DNA of 64,000 nucleotides from Roseomonas gilardii (lineage in GTDB: Bacteria; Pseudomonadota; Alphaproteobacteria; Acetobacterales; Acetobacteraceae): contig NZ_CP015583.1 in NCBI RefSeq assembly GCF_001941945.1, positions 423,001 to 487,000 on the forward strand. The letters run 5' to 3'. A program made the position numbers and the translations under genes. Below, in pieces: positions 25,385 to 34,526 of the stretch (position 1 is the first letter of the stretch; each line of letters starts with the position of its first letter). The notes under the pieces were generated by a model that saw only the letters and a program-made list of their open reading frames with translations, was not told where the DNA came from and searched no databases.

Positions 25385-26292
25385 GCGCGGTGCTGCCCGA
25401 GGCGGCCGTCAAGGTCGCCGAGCCGGAGCTCGCCGCCACCGATGCCCATGTGGCGCGCGGCCCCGGCCTGTTTCGCCGCCTGCTGCGTGATCCGGTGGGC
25501 GCGGCCTCGCTGGTGCTGGTGGTGCTGCTGATCGCCGCCGCGGCGCTGGCGCCCTGGCTCTCGCCGACCGATCCCTATGACAACGACCTGTCGCTCGCCA
25601 TGCAGCCGCCGGGCGCGGCGCCCGGGCTCTGGCTGGGGGCGGATGCACAGGGGCGCAACATGGTCACGCGCCTGCTCTACGGGCTGCGGATGAGCCTGCT
25701 GATGGGGCTGGCCTCGGTCGTGCTCGGCGGGGGGATCGGGATGGTGGTGGGCTTCGCCGCCGCCTTCTGGCGCCGAATCGACGGGCTGCTGATGCGGCTG
25801 ATGGACGTGCTGCTGTCCTTCCCCGCCATCCTCTTCGGCCTGGCGCTGGCGGCGATCTTCGGCCCGGGCATCTGGGCCGTGGTGCTGGCGCTCTCGGTCG
25901 CGACCGTGCCGCTGATGGCCCGCATCACGCGCGGCGCGGCGCTGGGTGTGATGCAGCAGGACTACATCGAGGCGGCGCGGGCCACGGGCATGTCCGACAC
26001 GCGGCTGATCCTGCGGCATCTCGCGCCCAACTGCCTGTCGCCGATCTTCGTCTTCACCACGCTGCGCTTCGGGCAGGTGATCCTGCTGGGCGCCGCGCTG
26101 TCCTTCCTCGGCCTGGGGGCGCAGCCGCCGCTGGCGGAGCTGGGCGCCATGGCGAGCGAGGGGCGGAACTTCCTGTTCTTCGCGCCGCATATCGCGGTGA
26201 TCCCCTGCATCCTGATCTTCCTGGTCGGGCTGGGCTTCAACATCCTGGGCGACGCGCTGCGCGACGCGCTCGATCCGAAGCTGCGCCGCTGA
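25381..26292 (+). CDS. Peptide/nickel-type ABC permease, DppC-like
   Basis: A 303-residue partner permease. Seen: an N-terminal cytoplasmic segment ending FRRLLRDPVGAASLVLVV, the LGADAQGRNMVTRLLYGLRMSL motif near residue 80-100 that defines DppC proteins (LGTDxxGRDxxSR), and the EAA loop DYIEAARATGMSDTRLILRHLAPN near 195-215. Six membrane segments. Co-translated with the preceding permease. Confidence 0.88.
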   Translation: MSAVLPEAAVKVAEPELAATDAHVARGPGLFRRLLRDPVGAASLVLVVLLIAAAALAPWLSPTDPYDNDLSLAMQPPGAAPGLWLGADAQGRNMVTRLLYGLRMSLLMGLASVVLGGGIGMVVGFAAAFWRRIDGLLMRLMDVLLSFPAILFGLALAAIFGPGIWAVVLALSVATVPLMARITRGAALGVMQQDYIEAARATGMSDTRLILRHLAPNCLSPIFVFTTLRFGQVILLGAALSFLGLGAQPPLAELGAMASEGRNFLFFAPHIAVIPCILIFLVGLGFNILGDALRDALDPKLRR

Positions 26293-26327
26293 CCGCCACC
26301 GCCAACATGTTTCCGGGAGTTCCTCGC

Positions 26328-27932
26328 ATGCGTCAGACCCTTCGCAACGCGCTTCTCGGAAGCGCCTTCGCCCTGTCCGCGCTGGTACCCGTGGCGAGCG
26401 CCTGGGCGCAGGCCGCGCCGCGCGACACGCTGGTGGCGCTGCGCGAGATCGATGCCGACAACTACGACCCGGCGCGCACCACCTCGCAGTCGGCCGGCTG
26501 GGCGATCTACATGCTGGCCGACACGCTGGTCTCCATGGACTGGGACCAGAAGACGGTGAAGCCGGGCCTGGCCGAGAGTTGGACGGTGAGCCCGGACGGC
26601 AAGCTCTATACCTTCAAGCTGAAGCAGGGCGTGAAGTTCTGCGACGGCAAGCCGATGACGGCAAAGGATGTCGTCTATTCCATCAACCGCTGGATCGACC
26701 CGGCCACGCGCAGCCCCTCCAAGTGGCGCGCCGGGCAGGTGAAGGAGGTCCGCGCCGTCGATGACTACACCGTCGAGTATGAGCTGAAGGAGCCCTTCTC
26801 CGAGCTGCTGACCCAGCTCACCATGTATTTCGGTTCCATCGTCGATCAGGCGACGGTGGAGAAGCTCGGGCAGAATTTCGGCGTGCAGGGCTTCAACGGC
26901 ACCGGCCCCTATTGCTGGGGGAACTGGACGCCACGGCAGGACTTCGTGCTGAACAGGCATGAGGGCTACAACTGGGGCCCGCCGATCTACACGAATCCCA
27001 GCCCGCAGATCGGCAAGGTGATCTGGCGCGTGATCCCGGAGGCCAATACCCGCCTCGCCGCGTTGCAGACCGGGCAGGCCGATGTGGTGCAGGAGATCCC
27101 CTTCTTCGCGCTGGAGGGGCTGAAGAAGGTCCCGACCGTGAAGCTGCAGCAGCAGCCGGTCTATTTCTGGGACTATTTCGTCGGCTTCAAGGTGGACAAG
27201 CCCGTGGTCAGCGACCCTGTGATCCGCAAGGCCATCAACATGGCGGTGGATCGCGGCCCGATCACCAAGGCCGTCTTCTTCTCCGCCGGCGAGCCCGCCA
27301 CCACCCTGCTGAACCCCAAGGTGCAGGATTTCGACGCCGATGCGGCGAAGCTGCAGCCGAAGCTGGACCTCGACGGCGCGCGCAAGCTGCTGGACGAGGA
27401 CGGCTGGAAGCCCGGCTCCGACGGCATCCGCGAGAAGAACGGGCAGCGCGCCAGCTTCCTGCTCTACGGCATCCAGAACGGCACCAACAACAGCATGATG
27501 CAGGCGATGCAGGCCGACCTGCGCCGCATCGGCATCGAGATGAAGATCCAGCTCTGGGACGCCACCGTGGCCTGGGGCAAGCTGGCGACGCAGGAATTCG
27601 ACGCCTTCACCATGTCCTATCCCTATCTCTCGGCGACGGATGCGCTGTCCCTCTACTTCCCCAGCGCCAACCGGCCGACGCCGAACCGCATGAACTGGGT
27701 GAACGAGGAGACGGACAAGAACCTGCTCGGCGCCCGCACCGCCACCGACCCGGCCACCCGCGCCAGGATGATCGGCGAGGTGCAGGAGCAGATCACCGCG
27801 GCCAATGTCTGGGTGCCGCTGGTGCGCCAGCAGCTCTGGCTTGCCACCTCGCAGCGCGTGGATGGCGCGCGGCCGCACGGCGTCTATGGCGCGGCCCTGT
27901 ACAAGGGCCTCGACATCAAGCTGACGCGCTGA
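26328..27932 (+). CDS. ABC transporter substrate-binding protein, family 5
   Basis: A 534-residue periplasmic binding protein with a signal peptide (MRQTLRNALLGSAFALSALV, ending about AWAQA). Family 5 motifs: YEGLVxxD-type region MLADTLVSMDWDQKTVKPGLAESWTVSPDGKLYTFKL near residue 60-95 and GVKFCDGKPMTAKDVVYSINRW near 98-120. Such proteins bind di/oligopeptides, opines, nickel chelates or sugars; adjacency to two amidohydrolases suggests an amide or cyclic nitrogen compound (inference). GGGAG eight bases upstream supports ATG 26328 over ATG 26307. Confidence 0.85.
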   Translation: MRQTLRNALLGSAFALSALVPVASAWAQAAPRDTLVALREIDADNYDPARTTSQSAGWAIYMLADTLVSMDWDQKTVKPGLAESWTVSPDGKLYTFKLKQGVKFCDGKPMTAKDVVYSINRWIDPATRSPSKWRAGQVKEVRAVDDYTVEYELKEPFSELLTQLTMYFGSIVDQATVEKLGQNFGVQGFNGTGPYCWGNWTPRQDFVLNRHEGYNWGPPIYTNPSPQIGKVIWRVIPEANTRLAALQTGQADVVQEIPFFALEGLKKVPTVKLQQQPVYFWDYFVGFKVDKPVVSDPVIRKAINMAVDRGPITKAVFFSAGEPATTLLNPKVQDFDADAAKLQPKLDLDGARKLLDEDGWKPGSDGIREKNGQRASFLLYGIQNGTNNSMMQAMQADLRRIGIEMKIQLWDATVAWGKLATQEFDAFTMSYPYLSATDALSLYFPSANRPTPNRMNWVNEETDKNLLGARTATDPATRARMIGEVQEQITAANVWVPLVRQQLWLATSQRVDGARPHGVYGAALYKGLDIKLTR

Positions 27933-27945
27933 GGAGCATCCGGGC

Positions 27946-29379
27946 ATGACCGTCACGCTGATCCGCAACGCCGATGTCGTCGTGGCCTGGGACGAGGCCG
28001 CGAAGACCCATGCCTACCTGACCGGCGGCGACGTCGCCTTCGAGGGAGGCGCGCTCCGCTTCGTGGGCCGGGGCTATGACGGGCCGGCGGAGGAGGTGAT
28101 CGACGGCCAGGGGCTGATGGTCATGCCCGGCCTTGTCAACATCCACACGCACCCGTCCAGCGAGCCGATGAACAAGGGCCTGCTGGACGAGATCGGCTCG
28201 CCGGGCCTCTACAACTCCTCGCTCTACGAGTTCATGCCGATCTTCCGGGCGGGCGAGGATGCGGTGCCCGACTGCGCCCGCGTGGCGCTGAGCGAGCTGC
28301 TGCTGTCGGGCGTCACCACGGTGGCCGACCTGTCCGTGCCCTATGACGGATGGCTCGACCTGCTGGCGGAAAGCGGGCTGCGCGCCGTCGTGGCGCCGAT
28401 GTTCCGCTCCGCCCGCTGGTACACGAAGAACGGCCATGTGGTGGAGTACGAATGGGACGAGGCGGCCGGCGAGAAGGCGATGGCGGAGGCGCTGCGCCTG
28501 GTGGACCGGGCCGCGCAGCATGAATGCGGCCGCCTGTCGGGCATGGTGATCCCGGCGCAGATCGACACCGTCTCCCCCGGGCTGATGCGGGAAAGCCAGC
28601 AGGAGGCGAAGGCGCGCAACCTGCCCTGGCAGATCCATGCCGCGCAGTCGGTGGTGGAGTTCCACGAGATCACCCGGCGCCACGGGCTGACGCCGATCGG
28701 CTGGCTCGACAGCATGGGGCTGCTGAACGAGCGCGCGATCATCGGCCATGGCATCTTCCTCGACGACCATCCCTCGACGCGCTGGCACACGGACACCGAC
28801 CTGAAGCGGCTGGCTGAGACGGGCACCAGCGTGGCGCATTGCCCGACCGTCTTCGCGCGGCGCGGCATCACCATGAAGAATTTCGGGCGCTACCGCCGCG
28901 CCGGGGTGAATATGGGCCTGGGCACGGACACCTATCCGCACAACATGCTCGACGAGATCCGGCTGGCCGCCTATCTCGCCCGCACGCAGGCGACCGATCC
29001 GCGCGCCGTCACCACGCAGGAACTCTTCGAGGCCGCGACCACGGGCGGGGCGAAGGCGCTGGGGCGGGAGGATATCGGCCGGCTCGCCCCCGGCTGCCGC
29101 GCCGATTTCGTGCTGGTGGATGTCACCCACCCGCTGATGCAGCCGCGCCGCGATCCCCTGCGCTCCCTGGTCTATGCCGCCTCCGAGCGTGCTCTGCGCG
29201 CCGTCTATGTGGACGGAACCTGCGCCGTGCGCGACGGGCAGGTGCTGACCATGGATTTCGCCGGGGCCGCCGCGCGGCTGAACGAGGCGCAGAAGCGCGT
29301 GGTGGCCGAGGCCCCCGGGCGCGACTGGGCGCACCGGCCGGTGGAGCAGATCTCCCCGCCGACCTTCCGCTGGTCCTGA
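27946..29379 (+). CDS. Chlorohydrolase/cytosine deaminase-type amidohydrolase
   Basis: A 477-residue amidohydrolase of the ATZ/TRZ and SsnA group, which deaminates or dechlorinates N-heterocycles. Metal ligands visible: VNIHTHPSSEP (HxH) near residue 65, WQIHAAQSV (His) near 228, IIGHGIFLDDH (His) near 265 and LGTDTYPHNM (Asp) near 327. C-terminal segment HRPVEQISPPTFRW is longer than in cytosine deaminase. 14 bases after the binding protein gene and 10 bases before the first ATPase, so firmly inside the operon. Confidence 0.82.
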   Translation: MTVTLIRNADVVVAWDEAAKTHAYLTGGDVAFEGGALRFVGRGYDGPAEEVIDGQGLMVMPGLVNIHTHPSSEPMNKGLLDEIGSPGLYNSSLYEFMPIFRAGEDAVPDCARVALSELLLSGVTTVADLSVPYDGWLDLLAESGLRAVVAPMFRSARWYTKNGHVVEYEWDEAAGEKAMAEALRLVDRAAQHECGRLSGMVIPAQIDTVSPGLMRESQQEAKARNLPWQIHAAQSVVEFHEITRRHGLTPIGWLDSMGLLNERAIIGHGIFLDDHPSTRWHTDTDLKRLAETGTSVAHCPTVFARRGITMKNFGRYRRAGVNMGLGTDTYPHNMLDEIRLAAYLARTQATDPRAVTTQELFEAATTGGAKALGREDIGRLAPGCRADFVLVDVTHPLMQPRRDPLRSLVYAASERALRAVYVDGTCAVRDGQVLTMDFAGAAARLNEAQKRVVAEAPGRDWAHRPVEQISPPTFRWS

Positions 29380-29388
29380 GGAGCCGCC

Positions 29389-30387
29389 ATGGCCGAGCCG
29401 CTTCTGCGCATCGAGGGTCTGCGCACCAGCTTCCACACCGGCCAGGGCGCGGTCTCCCCGGTGGACGGGGTGGACCTCGCCGTGCCGCGCGGCCGCACGC
29501 TCGGCATCGTGGGGGAGAGCGGCTGCGGCAAGTCGATGCTCTCGCTCTCCATCATGGGCCTCGTGCCGCCGCCGGGGCGGATCGCCGCCGGAAAGGTGCT
29601 GCTGGAGGGCCGCGACATCGCCGCCTTGCCGCAGGCCGAGATGCGGAAGATCCGGGGCGGGGAGATTGCGATGATTTTCCAGGACCCGATGACCTCGCTG
29701 AACCCGGTGCACAGCGTCGGCCGGCAGATCACCGAGGCGATGCGCGTGCATGACCGCACTGCCTCGGAGGGTGCGATGCGCGACGCCGCCATCGGGGCGC
29801 TGCGCCAGGTCCGCATCCCGGCGCCGGAGCGGCGCTTCGACCAGTATCCGCACGAGCTCTCGGGCGGGATGCGGCAGCGCGTGATGATCGCCATGGCGCT
29901 GGCCTGCCGCCCGCGCCTGCTGATCGCCGACGAGCCGACCACGGCGCTGGACGTGACGGTGCAGGCGCAGATCCTCGACCTGCTGCGCAACCTCCAGGCC
30001 GAGACGGGGATGTCGATCATCCTGATCACCCACGACCTGGGCGTGGTGGCGGAGATGGCCGACGAGGTGGCGGTGATGTATGCCGGCCGCGTGGTGGAGC
30101 GCTGTTCCGCCGAGAGCCTGTTCAACGACCCGCAGCATCCCTACAGCATCGGGTTGCTCGGCAGCGTGCCGCGGCTGGACGAGGAGCGCGAGCGGCTGCT
30201 CGCCATCGACGGCTCCGTGCCGCCGCCCTTCGCCCTGCCGAAAGGGTGTCGCTTCAACCCGCGCTGCCCCTTCGTGCTGGAGATCTGCCGCAGCGCCGAC
30301 CCGCCGCTGCGCGACGTGGCGCACCGGCACCATGCCGCCTGCCTGCGCGCGCCGCTCGATGCACTGGCCACGGGGATCGCGGCATGA
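29389..30387 (+). CDS. Peptide/nickel ABC transporter ATPase, DppD-like
   Basis: A 332-residue ATPase energising the importer. Walker [11 protein letters not shown] near residue 43, Q-loop [12 protein letters not shown], signature [15 protein letters not shown] near 162, Walker [13 protein letters not shown] near 182, H-loop ITHDLGVV. The C-terminal Cys-containing extension [22 protein letters not shown] is the oligopeptide transporter C-terminal domain, which may hold an Fe-S cluster as in DppD. Stop overlaps next start by four bases. Confidence 0.9.
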   Translation: MAEPLLRIEGLRTSFHTGQGAVSPVDGVDLAVPRGRTLGIVGESGCGKSMLSLSIMGLVPPPGRIAAGKVLLEGRDIAALPQAEMRKIRGGEIAMIFQDPMTSLNPVHSVGRQITEAMRVHDRTASEGAMRDAAIGALRQVRIPAPERRFDQYPHELSGGMRQRVMIAMALACRPRLLIADEPTTALDVTVQAQILDLLRNLQAETGMSIILITHDLGVVAEMADEVAVMYAGRVVERCSAESLFNDPQHPYSIGLLGSVPRLDEERERLLAIDGSVPPPFALPKGCRFNPRCPFVLEICRSADPPLRDVAHRHHAACLRAPLDALATGIAA

Positions 30388-31475
30388 GCGCGCCGCTGCT
30401 GGAGGTCTCTGGCCTCGCCAAGCACTATCCCATCCGCAAGGGCGTGGTGCTGGCGCGCCAGATCGGCGCCGTGCGGGCCGTGGACGGCGTCGGATTCAGC
30501 CTGAACCGGGGGGAGACCCTGGCGCTGGTGGGGGAATCCGGCTGCGGCAAGTCCACCACCGCGCGGCTGGTGATGCGGCTGATCGAGCCCAGCGCCGGCA
30601 CGATCCGCTTCGACGGAAAGGATGTGACCACGGCCACCGGCACCGCGCTGCGGGCGCTGCGCCGGCGCATGCAGATCGTCTTCCAGGACCCCTTCGCCAG
30701 CCTCAACCCGCGCCTGACCGTGGGCGATGCCATCGCCGAGCCGATGGCGGTGCACGACATGGGCAATGGCGCGGCGCGGCAGGCGCGGGTGCAGGAGCTG
30801 CTCTCGCTGGTCGGGCTGCGGCCCTTCCATGCCGGACGCTATCCGCACGAGTTCTCCGGCGGACAGCGGCAGCGCATCGGCATCGCCCGGGCCCTGTCGG
30901 TGCGGCCGGACCTGCTGGTCTGCGACGAGCCCGTCTCGGCGCTGGACGTCTCGATCCAGGCGCAGGTGGTGAACCTGCTGAAGGATCTCCAGGCGCGGTT
31001 CGGGCTGAGCTATCTCTTCATCGCGCACGACCTGGCGGTGGTGAAGCACATGGCCGACCGCGTGGCGGTGATGTATCTCGGCCGCATCGTCGAGGTCGCC
31101 GAGAAGCGCGCCCTCTTCGCCGCGCCGCGCCACCCCTATACGCGGGCGCTGCTTTCCGCCATCCCGCGCCCCGACCCGGCGCTGCGCGGCTCGGTCACGC
31201 CGCTGGGCGGCGACCTTCCGAGCCCGGCCAACCCGCCGCCCGGCTGCCGCTTCCACACGCGCTGCCCCCATGCGGAGGCGATCTGCCGGGAGCAGGACCC
31301 GGAACTGCGCGCGCCCGCCGGGCCGCTGGGAGGCGATCCCAACCACCTCGCCGCCTGCCATCTCGCGGACCGTCTGCCGCCGGTGGAGAATGTCGCCGAA
31401 CATGGGTTGGCGCCGAATGCGGCGCGGCGGCTGGCGCTCTTCACCGCCGCGCGGGAGATGAGGCTGGCGGGGTGA
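30384..31475 (+). CDS. Peptide/nickel ABC transporter ATPase, DppF-like
   Basis: A 363-residue second ATPase. Walker [18 protein letters not shown] near residue 50, [21 protein letters not shown], signature [15 protein letters not shown] near 158, Walker [20 protein letters not shown], and the C-terminal [22 protein letters not shown]. Start at ATG 30384; the frame is open further upstream only as an antiparallel artefact inside the previous gene. Last gene of the operon. Confidence 0.9.
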   Translation: MSAPLLEVSGLAKHYPIRKGVVLARQIGAVRAVDGVGFSLNRGETLALVGESGCGKSTTARLVMRLIEPSAGTIRFDGKDVTTATGTALRALRRRMQIVFQDPFASLNPRLTVGDAIAEPMAVHDMGNGAARQARVQELLSLVGLRPFHAGRYPHEFSGGQRQRIGIARALSVRPDLLVCDEPVSALDVSIQAQVVNLLKDLQARFGLSYLFIAHDLAVVKHMADRVAVMYLGRIVEVAEKRALFAAPRHPYTRALLSAIPRPDPALRGSVTPLGGDLPSPANPPPGCRFHTRCPHAEAICREQDPELRAPAGPLGGDPNHLAACHLADRLPPVENVAEHGLAPNAARRLALFTAAREMRLAG

Positions 31476-31497
31476 GGCGCCCGTCCGGAGGTCCGGA

Positions 31498-32133
31498 TCA
31501 GGGCGTCCCCTTTTCCTGCCCCAGTGCCGCATAGCGCGTCAGGAAGCCGGGGCAAAGCTTCTCCCCTTCGGAAACGAAGAGGCTCGCATCGAGGGTCGGC
31601 AGCGGCCCGACATGCTGCGTCAGCGCAGTGAGGAGGATGGTCCGTCGCCGTCGAGCCTCGCGCTCCATGCGCGCCGATGACGGCTGTCCCTCCGACAGGA
31701 AAGCGACATTCGCGGCGAAGGTCTTCGTCACCACCTCGTTGGCGCTCTGCCATCGCGGCTTCCAGGCTTCGACCGAGGCGGCGAGGGTGGACCTGAAGGC
31801 GCTGAGTGCGGCCTTGTGCAGGCAGTCATCCAGCCGGACGGCCTGGGGGAGGACGAAGACGGCGTCCGTGATGCCGCCTTCGATCACGGCGCTGTGGAAT
31901 TCCCAGCAGTTGCCGCGGATCTGCTTGTAGTCCGCCCGCCGGATGATCAGCCCGATATCCAGTTCGGCGCGCAGCCTGATGCGATGATCGGATGGCAGGG
32001 GATCGTAGCGCGGCCTTGCTTCCTCCGGCGCGCCCCTGAGCGTGACCTGCCAGTTCCGGATGGACAGATGCGGGCCGCAATCGACGGGCGGCGTCTCGCT
32101 GCGTGCCGCCGTGGTCGCGCAGAGCAGCAGCAA
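31498..32133 (-). CDS. Hypothetical secreted protein
   Basis: About 211 residues, family not recognised. It opens with a hydrophobic signal (LLLLCATTAARS) followed by a mature domain with four Cys (VDCGPH, GNCWEF, LDDCLH, EKLCPGF), which suggests two disulfides in the periplasm, and a basic segment REARRRRTILL. The only in-frame starts are TTG at 32133 or CTG codons just upstream (giving RCLILVLLLL), because no ATG or GTG exists in frame. Convergent with the ABC operon; divergent from a GST gene. Confidence 0.6.
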   Translation of the reverse strand: MLLLCATTAARSETPPVDCGPHLSIRNWQVTLRGAPEEARPRYDPLPSDHRIRLRAELDIGLIIRRADYKQIRGNCWEFHSAVIEGGITDAVFVLPQAVRLDDCLHKAALSAFRSTLAASVEAWKPRWQSANEVVTKTFAANVAFLSEGQPSSARMEREARRRRTILLTALTQHVGPLPTLDASLFVSEGEKLCPGFLTRYAALGQEKGTP

Positions 32134-32319
32134 GACCAGGATCAGGCAGCGGATGGGACGTCCCCTATGCTGGGTGGCGATTCTGGAGGGATCTTAAGGT
32201 CAGGCCGGAAGCGTTCATAGCGCCTCTCTCCGCTGAAGCGGCGGAGGGGCAGGGCGAGCTGGGACATCCGGCCGGTGCTAGGCTCCCTGGCTGCTGACGA
32301 CCGCGAGGCCTGGCTGCCC

Positions 32320-33099
32320 ATGCTGCTCTACGAACATCCGCTTTCCTCCTATGCGCAGAAGGTGAAGATCGCCCTGCGCGAGAAGGGCCTGCCCTTCACC
32401 GCGGAACTGCCGGAGAGCTTCGGCACCGGCCGGGCGGACACGCCCCTCGCCGACGCCAATCCGCGCCAGGAGGTGCCGGTGCTGGTCGATGGCGAGGCAC
32501 GGATCCTCGATTCCACGATCATCCTCGAATACATCGAGGAGCGCTGGCCGGAGCCGCCGCTGCTGCCGCGCGACCCGGCCGCCCGCGCCTTCGCCCGCGT
32601 CACCGAGGAGGTCTGCGACACGCAGTACGAGGCGGTGAACTGGGGCTTCGGCGAGATCCTGTGGTTCCGCCGCGCCACGGGCGAACTGGCGGAGCGGATG
32701 CGCGCCACGGCGGCGCGGCAGACGCGGCTGCTGCAGGGCTGGCTGGCGGGGCGGCTGGGGGAAGCGCCCTTCTTCAGCGGGGAGCGTTTCGGCTGGGCCG
32801 ATGCGGCAGTGGCGCCGATGCTCAACCGCTCGGTGCATTACGGTCTGGGGCCGGAGGCGGGGACGCCGCTCGCGCACTGGCATGCGCGCATCCGCGGGCG
32901 GCCTTCCGTGGCGCAGACCTTCGCCGAGTTCGACGCGGCGGCGGCACGGATGGCGGCGGCCTCGGAACTCTACACCACCGGCGGGCGGCGGCGGGAATAC
33001 CGCGACCACCGGCTGGACTGGATGATCCGTTCCGGCGGCATCGAGGTCGTGCTGGCCGGTCTGCGCGACAACAACATCCGCTTCTCCTGGCCGGAATAG
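32320..33099 (+). CDS. Glutathione S-transferase family protein with C-terminal extension
   Basis: A 259-residue protein. The thioredoxin-like domain covers residues 1-80 (MLLYEHPLSSYAQKVKIALREKG, VPVLVDGEARILDSTIILEYIEERWP, with the glutathione-binding ES/DS motif as DSTIILEYIE), then the all-helical domain to about 215. The last 40 residues (YTTGGRRREYRDHRLDWMIR to IRFSWPE) exceed a normal GST and recur in a subgroup of proteobacterial proteins. ATG 32320 chosen; an upstream GTG-less frame to 32275 is not needed. Confidence 0.8.
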   Translation: MLLYEHPLSSYAQKVKIALREKGLPFTAELPESFGTGRADTPLADANPRQEVPVLVDGEARILDSTIILEYIEERWPEPPLLPRDPAARAFARVTEEVCDTQYEAVNWGFGEILWFRRATGELAERMRATAARQTRLLQGWLAGRLGEAPFFSGERFGWADAAVAPMLNRSVHYGLGPEAGTPLAHWHARIRGRPSVAQTFAEFDAAAARMAAASELYTTGGRRREYRDHRLDWMIRSGGIEVVLAGLRDNNIRFSWPE

Positions 33100-33106
33100 C
33101 CGCGGC

Positions 33107-33739
33107 TCAGCGCTTCGGCGGATCGAAGACCTGCACGACGCCCGCGAAGGCATCCAGTGTCTCGCAACGCGCCGCATGGGCCGCCAGGCTGGGCCACGCG
33201 CCGCCGTCGCCATGGATCGCCGGATGCGCCTCGGCGAGGAAGCGCAGCGCGCAGCCCAGGGCGATATCGGCATGGCCCGGCGCCACGCCGTTCCAGAAGG
33301 GCGCGGGCTCGCGCGTCCGCTCCGTCTCCAGCGCCGCGAGCACATCGCGGATCTGCGCCTCGCAGCGCGCCACCCAGCGTTCCGAGACCGTCTCGTGCAG
33401 GACGCGTTCGTAGATCAGGCTGACCATCTTGTCGCAGAGGCCGGTGGCCAGGGCACAGAGGCGCAGCATGCGGCGCCGTTCCGCGCCGGAGGCGGGGATC
33501 AGCCGTGTGTCCGGCGATGCCTGTTCGTCCAGGTGGTCCAGGATCGCGCCGCTCTCGATCAGCGCCTCGCCATCGTCGAGCAGCAGCACGGGGACGCGGC
33601 GCAGCGGGTTGATGGCGGCCAGCCGCTCCGCATCGCCGAAGGTGGACCAGGGCCGGTGCTCGTAGCCCAGCCGGTAGAGGCGCAGGGCCACCGCCACGCG
33701 GCGGACGAAGGGCGAATCGTACTGGCCGATCAGGATCAT
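33107..33739 (-). CDS. Glutathione S-transferase family protein
   Basis: A 210-residue GST: MILIGQYDSPFVRRVAVALRLYRLGYEHRPW, then NPLRRVPVLLLDDGEALIESGAILDHLDE (ES motif binding the glutathione gamma-glutamyl group), and a helical C-terminal domain. The active-site position in the first helix is Ser (YDSPFVRR). Convergent with the preceding GST gene, whose stop is only seven bases away; the two share little sequence, so they are not a recent duplication. Confidence 0.85.
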   Translation of the reverse strand: MILIGQYDSPFVRRVAVALRLYRLGYEHRPWSTFGDAERLAAINPLRRVPVLLLDDGEALIESGAILDHLDEQASPDTRLIPASGAERRRMLRLCALATGLCDKMVSLIYERVLHETVSERWVARCEAQIRDVLAALETERTREPAPFWNGVAPGHADIALGCALRFLAEAHPAIHGDGGAWPSLAAHAARCETLDAFAGVVQVFDPPKR

Positions 33740-33903
33740 TCGGATGGTCTCCCTTGCCGGGCCTGCCGGGGCGCATCCTTGCCCCGGAGCGGCGTGGGCG
33801 CCAAGTGCCGGCCTCGGGGGGCACCCCCGCTCGCGCGTCTTGTGGATCGGGCCGGGCGGGCGGATGACGGCGGAACAGAAACGCCCCATGCGAGGACAGG
33901 ACC

Positions 33904-34362
33904 ATGACGCCACCAAGCCTGCACCATGTCGCCGACATCGCGGTGGAGGTGGGGGAGCCCATCGCCGTGGGCGAGACCGGCGAAGGGCTGCGCCGGATCG
34001 TGCCGATCCTGGGCGGCTCGGTCCGGGGGCCGCGCCTGTCCGGCCGCATCCTGCCGGCGGGGGCGGATTTCCAGGTGATCAGGGCGGACGGCTACACCAC
34101 GCTGGAGGCGCGCTATGTGGTGGAGCTGGATGACGGGGCGCTCGTCTATATCGTGAACACCGGCGTGCGGCATGGCCCGCCCGAGGTCATGGCCCGCATC
34201 ACGCGGGGCGAGCCGGTGCCGCCGGAGCAGGTCTATTTCCGCACGGCGCCACGCTTCGAGACCGCCGCCGCGGCGCATGCCTGGCTGACCCGGCCGCTCT
34301 TCCTGGCCACCGGCATCCGCCGGCCGGATCGGGTGGAACTCGCGGTCTTCGCGGTGGAATAG
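33904..34362 (+). CDS. DUF3237 (UPF0311) family protein
   Basis: A 152-residue protein of unknown function. Family pattern: GETGEGLRRIVPILGGSVRGPRLSGRILPAGADFQVIRADGYTTLEARYVVELDDGALVYI, a beta-barrel-like domain with the conserved G-G-x-v-x-G-p-x-l-x-G run, and VYFRTAPRFETA near the C-terminus. Members are often found with aromatic-catabolism genes. Lies divergent to a GST gene. Confidence 0.85.
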   Translation: MTPPSLHHVADIAVEVGEPIAVGETGEGLRRIVPILGGSVRGPRLSGRILPAGADFQVIRADGYTTLEARYVVELDDGALVYIVNTGVRHGPPEVMARITRGEPVPPEQVYFRTAPRFETAAAAHAWLTRPLFLATGIRRPDRVELAVFAVE

Positions 34363-34526
34363 CGCCCGGCCCGCCCATCGGGGGCGCGGAACGGGTCCGA
34401 CCCCGCCCGGACGGATGGGCGATCCCCACACGCGGCGGCCCGTCGGATGCGGGCGCAACCGGCGGAAGGCGCGGGCCACCATCCGCCGCCTAGGGTCCCC
34501 GTCGCCAACAGGGGATCACAGGACCC

